From: Candidatus Limivicinus faecipullorum | GTDB taxonomy: Bacteria > Bacillota > Clostridia > Oscillospirales > Oscillospiraceae | DNA: 19,072 nt | Direction: 5' to 3' | Assembly: GCA_018711755.1 (NCBI GenBank) | Contig: DVHY01000060.1 | Span: forward strand, 1 to 19,072 | Shown here: positions 12,868-19,072 of the stretch, in pieces | How positions within the stretch are numbered: position 1 is the stretch's first letter | Layout: every line of letters begins with the position of its first letter | The notes under the pieces: generated by a model | Told to the model about the DNA's origin: nothing | The model's input: only the letters and a program-made list of their open reading frames with translations | Database searches by the model: none | Program-made: the position numbers and the translations under genes

Positions 12868-13128
12868 CTATTCATGTTTGATGCTGGAAACCAGCAAAAT
12901 GACCTCATTGTTGGACACGGTGGCCACGCCTTCGCCCACTTCCAGGCTGCCTCTTTCGCCCTGGACCGAATAGCTCACCAGGCCGGGAGAGACGGCGCAG
13001 AGCATATCGCAGTGGCCCCGCAAAACGCCCAGGCTCCCGAAGGGGGTGGGCAGCCTCACGTAGTCCACATAGCTCTCGAAGCCGTCTCCGTAGGCGGTGC
13101 TGACGCTGAGATGGATATCACTAGCCAT
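12868..13128 (-). CDS. atpC: ATP synthase epsilon subunit, N-terminal domain only
   Basis: An 86-residue epsilon subunit. It contains the beta-sandwich domain (VSTAYGDGFESYVDYVRLPTPFGSLGVLRGHCDMLCAVSPG then VEVG-like LEVGEGVATVSNNEVILLVSS). The usual protein is about 130-140 residues; the C-terminal helical hairpin, which can extend into the rotor-stator gap and inhibit ATP hydrolysis, is absent. The stop codon is clean, and it is followed directly by the operon terminator, so there is no room for a frameshifted tail. TGAGGTGAG precedes the ATG at 13128. Position after beta supports the identity although the sequence is diverged. Confidence 0.87.
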   Translation of the reverse strand: MASDIHLSVSTAYGDGFESYVDYVRLPTPFGSLGVLRGHCDMLCAVSPGLVSYSVQGERGSLEVGEGVATVSNNEVILLVSSIKHE

Positions 13129-13137
13129 GGTCTCACC

Positions 13138-14523
13138 TCAGTAGTTGTTCCGCTTGGCGATAACTTCGTCTATGGTGCCGCAGAGCAGGAAAGCCTGCTC
13201 CGGCAGGTCGTCCACATCTCCGCCCAGTATAGCCTGGAAGCCCTTAATGGTCTCCTTCAAAGGCACATACTTGCCCTCCATGCCGGTGAAGTTTTCCGCC
13301 ACATGGAAGGGCTGGGACAAAAAGCGCTGGATGCGCCGGGCCCTGTTGACGGTGAGCTTATCCTCGTGGCTCAGCTCGTCCATGCCCAACACGGCGATTA
13401 TATCCTGGAGCTCCCGGTATTTCTGCAATACCTCCTGTACGGCCCGGGCAGTCCGGTAGTGCTCGTTGCCCACGATGTCCGCCTCCAGCATACGGGAGGA
13501 GGAGGCCAGGGGGTCCACCGCCGGGTAGATGCCCAGCTCGGAGATGGAGCGGGACAGCACGGTGGTGGCGTCCAGATGGGCGAAAGTGGTGGCGGGGGCC
13601 GGGTCGGTGAGGTCGTCGGCAGGCACGTACACGGCCTGGACGGAGGTGATGGAGCCTTTGCGGGTGGAGACGATACGCTCCTCCAGCGAGCCCATCTCCG
13701 TGGCCAGGGTGGGCTGATAGCCCACAGCCGAGGGCATGTTGCCCAGAAGGGCGGAGACCTCGGAACCCGCCTGGATGAAACGGAAGATATTGTCTATGAA
13801 CAGCAGCACATCCTGATGCTGCACGTCTCTGAAGTATTCGGCTATGGTCAGGGCGGAGAGGGGCACTCTCAGCCTTGCGCCGGGGGTCTCGTTCATCTGG
13901 CCGTAGACCAGGGCGGTCTTTTCCACCACTCCGGACTCGGTCATTTCGTTCCACAGATCGTTGCCCTCACGGCTGCGCTCTCCCACGCCGGCAAAAACGG
14001 AGTAGCCGCCGTGCTCATAGGCCACGTTGCGGATAAGTTCCATTATCAGCACGGTCTTGCCCACGCCGGCGCCGCCGAAGAGGCCTATCTTACCGCCCTT
14101 TGCATAGGGGGTGAGCAGGTCCACCACCTTGATGCCGGTCTCCAGCATATTGTCCGCCGGCACGATATCTGTGAAGCCGGGGGCGTTCTGGTGTATGGGC
14201 CGGTATTCCTTTGCCTTTACCTCGCCCTTGCCGTCTATGGGCTGGCCCACCACATTGAACATGCGCCCCAGAGTCTCCTCCCCCACGGGCATCTCAATGG
14301 GCATCCCGGTAGGAGTGACCTGGCAGCCTCGGGAGAGGCCGTCGGTAGAGGCCAGAGCGATGCACCGCACGGTGCTGCCGCCCAGCTCCTGCACCACTTC
14401 CGCAGTCACCGAGCCCTGGCCGTTCTCCAGCAGCACAGCGTCGTATATGGCCGGCAGCTGTCCCTGGGGAAAGCGCACATCCACCACCGGGCCCACAACT
14501 TTGCAAACAGTTCCTTTTTCCAT
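13138..14523 (-). CDS. atpD: ATP synthase beta subunit
   Basis: A 461-residue catalytic F1 subunit of normal length. Walker A is GGAGVGKT (150-157), the catalytic glutamate is E182 in GVGERSREGNDL, with ALVYGQMNETPGARLRV, the LLFIDNIFRF Walker B and the DELSHED loop that contacts gamma. It binds and converts ADP and phosphate. I chose the ATG at 14523 (MEKGTVCKVVGPVVDVRF) because it fits family N-termini and lies one base after the gamma stop codon, with GGAG upstream; a start further upstream would overlap gamma. It lies between gamma and epsilon. Confidence 0.97.
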   Translation of the reverse strand: MEKGTVCKVVGPVVDVRFPQGQLPAIYDAVLLENGQGSVTAEVVQELGGSTVRCIALASTDGLSRGCQVTPTGMPIEMPVGEETLGRMFNVVGQPIDGKGEVKAKEYRPIHQNAPGFTDIVPADNMLETGIKVVDLLTPYAKGGKIGLFGGAGVGKTVLIMELIRNVAYEHGGYSVFAGVGERSREGNDLWNEMTESGVVEKTALVYGQMNETPGARLRVPLSALTIAEYFRDVQHQDVLLFIDNIFRFIQAGSEVSALLGNMPSAVGYQPTLATEMGSLEERIVSTRKGSITSVQAVYVPADDLTDPAPATTFAHLDATTVLSRSISELGIYPAVDPLASSSRMLEADIVGNEHYRTARAVQEVLQKYRELQDIIAVLGMDELSHEDKLTVNRARRIQRFLSQPFHVAENFTGMEGKYVPLKETIKGFQAILGGDVDDLPEQAFLLCGTIDEVIAKRNNY

Positions 14524-14524
14524 T

Positions 14525-15376
14525 TTATTCTCCATTCCGCAGAGCGTTGGCCCCGCCCACAATCTCGGAGATCTCCGTGGTTATCTTAGCCTGACGGGTC
14601 CTGTTCAAAGTCAGGTTCAGCTCATGGAGCAGCTCGTCGGCATTGTCTATGGCATTGGTCATGGCGGTCATGCGGGCAAAATGCTCGCTGACCTTGGCAT
14701 CCATCAGCGCCATGGCGACGCTGTTGTCCACGTACATGCGGCTGAGGGTGTTCACCAGGCTCAGCTTATCCGGCTCGAAGATACAGTCTCCCCCATTGTC
14801 AGCCTTGTCTCCCTCGATAGGGAGCAGCTGCAGGCACTGGGGCCTCTGCCCCATGGACTCCCGGCGCTGGTAGACCAGGACTATCCTGTCCGCCCGGCCG
14901 TTCACATACAGCTCCTGGATATAGTGGGACAGCTCCCGGCTCTGTTCCGGCGAGGGTATGTCGTCTATATCGTCAAAGCAGCGGTCCAGGTTCAGGCTCT
15001 TATCCTCCCGCTGGCCGCCGTTCCAGCGGCCGCAGAGCACGGTGAAATACTCCGCCTCCTCCTTTTCCAGCAGAGAGCGCAGATATCTCAGCACGTCCCA
15101 GTTATAGGCTCCGCAGAGCCCCCGGTTTCCCACAAACAGGACATAGCAGACTCTTTTTATCTCCCGGGTCTTCAGCAGGGGGCACTCGTCTCCGTCGATA
15201 TCGGAGATGACCAGCTCCAGAGAGCGGCGGCACTTCCCGGCAAAATCTTCCAGATTGGAAAGCTGGCTCTGGGTCTGGTGCAGCTTTGCGGTAGAGACCA
15301 GCTTCATGGTCTTGGTTATTTTCCCGGTGCTCTCCACACCTTTTATTCTGGCCTTGATTGCATAGATGCCGGCCAT
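14525..15376 (-). CDS. atpG: ATP synthase gamma subunit
   Basis: A 283-residue central-stalk subunit. N-terminal MAGIYAIKARIKGVESTGKITKTMKLVSTAKL and C-terminal ...MTAMTNAIDNADELLHELNLTLNRTRQAKITTEISEIVGGANAL are the two conserved helices of the rotor shaft, and GNRGLCGAYN corresponds to the usual SDRGLCGGFN block. I chose the ATG at 15376 because GGGAGG lies at the correct distance, while the GTG at 15385 overlaps that site. The middle part is diverged from typical gammas. It starts 34 bases after the fused alpha gene. Confidence 0.95.
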   Translation of the reverse strand: MAGIYAIKARIKGVESTGKITKTMKLVSTAKLHQTQSQLSNLEDFAGKCRRSLELVISDIDGDECPLLKTREIKRVCYVLFVGNRGLCGAYNWDVLRYLRSLLEKEEAEYFTVLCGRWNGGQREDKSLNLDRCFDDIDDIPSPEQSRELSHYIQELYVNGRADRIVLVYQRRESMGQRPQCLQLLPIEGDKADNGGDCIFEPDKLSLVNTLSRMYVDNSVAMALMDAKVSEHFARMTAMTNAIDNADELLHELNLTLNRTRQAKITTEISEIVGGANALRNGE

Positions 15377-15410
15377 CAGCCGCACCTCCCTTCAGACGAT
15401 CTTATATGTG

Positions 15411-17654
15411 TCAGGGCGTAAAGTCCCTCTTGAAGCTCTGGATGACCTGGCGCATCCGGTCGATCTGTTCATTGTCCAGCTTTGCCCCGCCGTCTATGGC
15501 CCGGCAGAGCTCAGGGGCGTTTTCATAGGCATAGGCGGTAAGGCCGCTTTCAAATTCAGGCACCTTTTCGGTGTCCAGATCGTCCATAAAGCCCTCGTTG
15601 GCGGCGAAGATCGCCACCACTTCCTGGGCCACGGTGCGCGGGTCGAAGCGTTTCTGCTTGAGCAGCTCCGTAAGTTTTCTGCCCCGGTTCAGGGTGTCCC
15701 TTGTAGCCTTATCCAGATCCGAGCCGAACTGGGAGAAGCTCTCCAGTTCCCGGTACTGGGCCAGGTCCATCCTCAGGCGGGAGGCGAACTGCTTCATGGC
15801 CTTGGGCTGGGCGTCGCCGCCCACGCGGCTCACGGACAGTCCCGCATTAATTGCCGGGCGCACGCCGGAGTTGAACAGGGATTCCTCCAGGAATATCTGG
15901 CCGTCGGTGATGGAAATGACGTTGGTGGGGATATAGGCGGAGATATCTCCCGCCTGGGTCTCCACTATAGGCAGGGCGGTCATGCTGCCGCCGCCGTTTT
16001 CGTCGTTGAGGCAGGCGGCCCGCTCCAGCAGTCTGGAGTGGAGATAGAACACGTCCCCGGGGTAGGCTTCCCGCCCTGGCGGGCGGTGGAGCAGCAGGCT
16101 CAGCTCACGGTAAGCCACCGCATGGTGGGACAGGTCATCGTAAACTATCAGCACATGGCGGCCCTTGTACATAAGGTATTCGCCCATGGCGGCGCCGGTA
16201 TAGGGGGCAATGTACAGCATGGGGGCCGGTTCGGAGGCCTTGGCGCTGACAATGATGCTGTAGTCCATGGCGCCCAGCTCCCGGAGCTTTGCGGCGATGC
16301 CCGCAACGGTGGACTCCTTCTGCCCTATGGCCACATAGATGCAGATGACGTCCTTGCCCTTTTGGTTGATGATCGTATCGACGGCGATGGAGGTCTTGCC
16401 GGTCTTCCTGTCGCCGATTATCAGCTCACGCTGGCCCCGGCCTATAGGCACCAGGGCGTCTATGGCTTTTATGCCGGTATGCAGAGGCACGGACACGGGC
16501 TTTCTGGCGATGATGCCGGGGGCCGGGCTCTCCACGGGTCTGGTCTCCGTGGTCTGAAGGGGACCTCTGCCGTCCACGGGGCGGCCGAGTCCGTCCACCA
16601 CGCGGCCGATGAGCCCTTCTCCCACGGGCACTTCCATGACCTTGCCGGTGCGGCGCACCTGGGCTCCCTCATGGATATTCTCATAGTTGCCCAGCAGCAC
16701 GGCGCTGACCCGGTTTTTCTCGATGTCCATCACCATGCCCTGGAGCCCGCCTTCAAAGCGCACCATCTCTCCGGCCATGACGTCGGACAGGCCGGTTATA
16801 TGGCATATGCCGTCGGCCAGGCTTTCCACCACGCCGGTCTGGAAGCAGCCGGGGCAGGTGGAGGCCTCAGAAAAGCGCTTCTGGAAATAAACGGTGATCT
16901 CTTCCTTGGGGCAGTCGTCTTCTTCCAGCTCCTCCCCCACGCGCTGCAGCATGTATTCCAGGCTCCCGTCGTAGACCGTGTCCTCCAGCTTCAGGCGCAG
17001 GCCGCCTATAAGGCTGGGGTCGGCAGCAGTTACCAGCTTGAATCTTCCGCCGGTCTTTTGGGAGAGGAGCCGCTCTATCCTCTTGAGCAAAGCCTCATCC
17101 AAAGTCTCGGTGTACCACAGCTTCGCGCTGAGGCTGTCTCCCCAGCGGAGCTTTGCAGTATCGCTTTCGGTGAGCTCCAGCATCTGTTCCAGCTGCTCCA
17201 CAAAGCGCTGGGGCATGGCGCTGCGCTCCCGGGCATACCTGTCGCTTTTCAGCAGCTTGCCGGTCTCCTGGACCAGGCTCTCGGCGCTCTGGTCTCTCAG
17301 CTGCGTAAGGGCCTGCTGCTTCAGGCTGGTCACATCGTGCTCGGCTTCTTTGAGCCGGCTGTCCGCCCGCGACCTGCTCTCCTCCACGCTGCGCTCCATA
17401 CTGCGCTTTGAACGCTCCCGGGCCTGGACCAGTATTTCATCACACTGGCTGCGGCTCTCGGCGTCCATATTTTCAAGGGTCTGTGTTATCTGCCGGGCGT
17501 TTTCTCCGGCCTCCTTTGCCTTATCCAGCTCCTGGCTGATCTTCTGCCGGTTGCCTTCTATCATGTTGATAACTATCTTCTTCCCGAATTTGACCAGGAA
17601 AAAGACCAGTATGGCAAAGTTTATAAGGGCGAACCATATGTTCCATCCACCCAT
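15411..17654 (-). CDS. atpA: Fused ATP synthase b'-delta(C-terminal)-alpha polypeptide
   Basis: A single 747-codon frame without stops. Residues 4-23 are a membrane span, and 24 to about 160 a charged helix with a C-terminal part like that of b subunits (LRDQSAESLVQETGKLLKSD), so the b part is complete. Residues about 167-240 match only the C-terminal domain of delta/OSCP (LDEALLKRIERLLSQKTGGRFKL, DPSLIGG at 212-218, DGS at 229-231). The N-terminal delta domain is missing. Residues about 246-747 are a full alpha subunit: N-terminal helix, VMAGE, Walker A GDRKTGKT (414-421; 169-176 in usual alphas, hence an offset of 245) and TQAGDISAYIPTNVISITDGQIFLE. AGGAGGG precedes the ATG at 17654. An in-frame ATG (codon 235, at 16952) could start free alpha of 513 residues. 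b-delta fusions are known in mycobacteria; a further fusion to alpha I do not recognise. Confidence 0.95.
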   Translation of the reverse strand: MGGWNIWFALINFAILVFFLVKFGKKIVINMIEGNRQKISQELDKAKEAGENARQITQTLENMDAESRSQCDEILVQARERSKRSMERSVEESRSRADSRLKEAEHDVTSLKQQALTQLRDQSAESLVQETGKLLKSDRYARERSAMPQRFVEQLEQMLELTESDTAKLRWGDSLSAKLWYTETLDEALLKRIERLLSQKTGGRFKLVTAADPSLIGGLRLKLEDTVYDGSLEYMLQRVGEELEEDDCPKEEITVYFQKRFSEASTCPGCFQTGVVESLADGICHITGLSDVMAGEMVRFEGGLQGMVMDIEKNRVSAVLLGNYENIHEGAQVRRTGKVMEVPVGEGLIGRVVDGLGRPVDGRGPLQTTETRPVESPAPGIIARKPVSVPLHTGIKAIDALVPIGRGQRELIIGDRKTGKTSIAVDTIINQKGKDVICIYVAIGQKESTVAGIAAKLRELGAMDYSIIVSAKASEPAPMLYIAPYTGAAMGEYLMYKGRHVLIVYDDLSHHAVAYRELSLLLHRPPGREAYPGDVFYLHSRLLERAACLNDENGGGSMTALPIVETQAGDISAYIPTNVISITDGQIFLEESLFNSGVRPAINAGLSVSRVGGDAQPKAMKQFASRLRMDLAQYRELESFSQFGSDLDKATRDTLNRGRKLTELLKQKRFDPRTVAQEVVAIFAANEGFMDDLDTEKVPEFESGLTAYAYENAPELCRAIDGGAKLDNEQIDRMRQVIQSFKRDFTP

Positions 17655-17712
17655 ACACAGTCACCCTCCTTCCTGCAAAAAATCTTTCCAATCATGGGTA
17701 TAAGCCCTGCCC

Positions 17713-18132
17713 TCAGCGGCAGAGTCTGTCCGCCAGGTCGGCGGCCAGCTGCCGGCGCTGCTCCTCCAGAGCCTCGCCTCCTGCCTTGCGCAGTTCCTCC
17801 GCCTCCCGGGCAGCCTGCTGCATTTTTTCCTCGGCCTGAGATTCAGCCTGTTTCGCGATATTTTCCGCCTCCTGCTGAGCCTTGGAGCGGGCGTCGGCCA
17901 TAATGCTCTCGGCCTGCTTCAGGCTTTCGCTTCTGCGGCAGTCCAGATCTTTTTGGGTCTCGGCCAGTTTCTCTTTGGCCTGGCGCTCTTGCTCAAAGCA
18001 GTCGTCGATGCCCTTTTGTCTCTGCTCCCTGAAGCTGATGACAGGTTTGAAAAGCAGCTTGTTGAGCAGGAACATAAGTATAAAGAAGCTCAGGACAGTG
18101 AGCAGCAGCTCAGAAATATTGATGGTCAGCAT
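17713..18132 (-). CDS. atpF: ATP synthase b subunit
   Basis: A 139-residue peripheral-stalk subunit. One membrane span near the N-terminus (about 8-28, ISELLLTVLSFFILMFLLNKLLF) with KPV.FREQRQKGI next to it, then a long charged alpha-helix with heptad-like spacing (rich in Ala, Glu, Gln, Arg, Lys). It is shorter than usual b subunits of about 155-170 residues and lacks the far C-terminal delta-binding part. The fused gene immediately downstream supplies a second b-type helix, so a b/b' heterodimer is likely. AAGGAG lies about eight bases before the ATG at 18132. Its position after c fits atpF. Confidence 0.92.
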   Translation of the reverse strand: MLTINISELLLTVLSFFILMFLLNKLLFKPVISFREQRQKGIDDCFEQERQAKEKLAETQKDLDCRRSESLKQAESIMADARSKAQQEAENIAKQAESQAEEKMQQAAREAEELRKAGGEALEEQRRQLAADLADRLCR

Positions 18133-18163
18133 GTCCGCTTCTCCTTCCAGTCAAGAACCGCCG

Positions 18164-18391
18164 TCAAATCTTGGCGATGAGCATGAAAGCGATAAGCAGA
18201 CCGTAGATGGTCAGAGCCTCCATAAGGCCCAAAGACAGTATCAGAGTGGAGCGTATATCCTTGCTAGCCTCGGGCTGGCGGGCAATGGCCTCCATGGCTT
18301 TAGAGGCGGCGATGCCCTGGCCGATGCCGGGGCCCAGCGTACTGAGGGCGATGGCTATAGCTGTGGCGATTGCGATAAGACCAGTTTCCAT
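18164..18391 (-). CDS. atpE: ATP synthase c subunit (proton type)
   Basis: A 75-residue rotor-ring subunit with two membrane helices and the polar loop ARQPEA (37-42). The ion-binding carboxylate is Glu58 in LMEALTIYGLL. Gln25 in GPGIGQG is present, but the Ser/Thr that follow the glutamate in sodium-binding rings (ES or ET) are Ala59 and Leu60 here, matching proton-type rings of chloroplasts and cyanobacteria. I chose the ATG at 18391 since GGAGG lies about eight bases ahead; the TTG at 18406 in the same frame overlaps that site. It lies between a and b. Confidence 0.95.
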   Translation of the reverse strand: METGLIAIATAIAIALSTLGPGIGQGIAASKAMEAIARQPEASKDIRSTLILSLGLMEALTIYGLLIAFMLIAKI

Positions 18392-18443
18392 TTGTATATC
18401 CTCCAATTAAGTTATAATGTTTTTCTCTAAGCCGGGCCGGGTA

Positions 18444-19072
18444 TCAATCCTCTCCGGCCGCCTCCGAAATGTATATGGACAGCAGCATGGTGAACACCAG
18501 GGCCTGTATCAGGCAGAACAGCAGGCTCAGCACCTGCATAAGCAAAGGCACGATAATGGGGAAGATGCCGTAGAGCTGTTCCGTGACCATCTCCTCGCCG
18601 TACAGGTTGCCGAAAAGACGCAGGGCCAGGGAGAAGGGCCTGATGAACATCTCCACTATGGTCAGAGGCAGCAGTATGCTCAGGAAAGACTTCAGGTAAC
18701 CCACAAAGCCCTGTTCCTTGAATCCCACCGTGTGGATGGTGAAAAACCCGATGATGGCCAGGGCCGCCGTTACGGACAGGCTGGCAGTGGGCACGGAAAA
18801 ACCGGTGATGTGCCCTGCACCGGGGAGCAGGCCCGAGTAGTTACAGACAATAATAAATATGAAGAAGGTGGCCATGAGGGGAAAATACCTCTTTGCCAAC
18901 TTCTTTCCCATAACTCCCTCGAAGTAGGATTGGAGCTTGCTGACGCTCATCTCCGCCAGATTCTGCAGCAATCCCGGCACTTCCTTCATATTTCTGGTTG
19001 CCAGCCAGGAGACCAGCGCCAAGAGCGCAATAATCACCCACATGGTGACCAGGACCCCTGTTATTTCAACTG
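18444..19072 (-). CDS. atpB: ATP synthase a subunit (5' end beyond window)
   Basis: Partial gene: the frame is open to the right edge, so the N-terminal part is missing. The visible 209 codons include the membrane part with LPGAGHITGFSVPTASLSVT, the SLALRLFGNLYGEEMV helix with the essential stator arginine, and the final span ending SIYISEAAGED. The segment just past the right-most ATG (VEITGVLVT) also fits the family, so that ATG at 19043 is probably not the true start. This subunit forms the half-channels that lead protons to the c-ring. It is the first operon gene seen; an atpI or further promoter region would lie outside. Confidence 0.92.
   Translation of the reverse strand, partial: VEITGVLVTMWVIIALLALVSWLATRNMKEVPGLLQNLAEMSVSKLQSYFEGVMGKKLAKRYFPLMATFFIFIIVCNYSGLLPGAGHITGFSVPTASLSVTAALAIIGFFTIHTVGFKEQGFVGYLKSFLSILLPLTIVEMFIRPFSLALRLFGNLYGEEMVTEQLYGIFPIIVPLLMQVLSLLFCLIQALVFTMLLSIYISEAAGED

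Noticed and set aside
12769..14589. 606-codon plus-strand open frame opposite beta and epsilon
   Set aside because: Antisense to atpD and atpC, with no recognisable domain; it also crosses the operon terminator.
15366..17411. 681-codon plus-strand open frame opposite the fused ATP synthase gene
   Set aside because: It is fully antisense to a clearly conserved protein, has no family motif or ribosome binding site, and is rich in His/Gly/Leu as typical for GC-rich mirror frames.
12868..19072. N-ATPase type (sodium-translocating, laterally spread) operon
   Set aside because: Gene order is the standard a-c-b-alpha-gamma-beta-epsilon; no atpQ/atpR-like genes, and the c subunit lacks the sodium-site Ser/Thr after the glutamate.
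1..19072. Mobile elements, tRNA/rRNA genes, CRISPR arrays or known riboswitches
   Set aside because: No transposase or integrase, no terminal inverted repeats, no cloverleaf, no regularly spaced repeats and no recognisable aptamer were found by eye.

Overview
The window reads as chromosome of an anaerobic, endospore-forming, GC-rich member of the Clostridia, probably near Oscillospiraceae/Ruminococcaceae. This is inferred from a SleB-type spore cortex-lytic enzyme, ferredoxin-dependent 2-oxoacid oxidoreductase genes, FeoAB ferrous-iron uptake, an ECF sigma factor paired with an RsgI-like anti-sigma factor, and strong GGAGG ribosome binding sites. No tRNA, rRNA, insertion sequence, CRISPR array or phage gene was seen.

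Layout. 44-640 (minus): zinc-ribbon membrane protein. 713-1405 (minus): sleB, with a forespore-type promoter. 1647-3074 (plus): a three-gene cassette of a tiny secreted DxDxDG peptide, an ECF sigma factor and an RsgI-like transmembrane anti-sigma factor. 3183-4805 (plus): a cytoplasmic gamma-glutamyltransferase-family enzyme. 4820-6593 (plus): an Lsa-like ABC-F ribosome-protection gene behind a complete-looking transcription attenuator (promoter, 7-codon leader peptide, leader stem, antiterminator, strong terminator). 6588-8981 (minus): feoB and feoA, convergent with the ABC-F gene. 9267-12637 (minus): a P-loop NTPase gene followed by the four subunits of a 2-oxoacid (VOR/KOR-type) ferredoxin oxidoreductase, closed by a clear terminator. 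12868 to the right edge (minus): an F-type ATP synthase operon in the order a, c, b, [b'-delta-alpha fusion], gamma, beta, epsilon, closed by a strong terminator. The a-subunit gene runs off the right edge.

The most unusual object is the 747-codon ATP synthase gene. It joins a complete second b subunit, only the C-terminal domain of delta, and a full-length alpha subunit in one uninterrupted reading frame. No separate delta gene lies in the operon and epsilon lacks its inhibitory C-terminal helices. Because F1 needs three alphas but only one delta and two b-type chains, the fusion raises a stoichiometry problem. An in-frame ATG at codon 235, about ten codons before the alpha domain, could release free alpha.

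The second notable object is the attenuator upstream of the ABC-F gene. One short segment (4949-4960) can pair either with the leader-peptide coding region or with the 3' arm of the terminator, which is what drug-induced ribosome stalling would need to switch the gene on.
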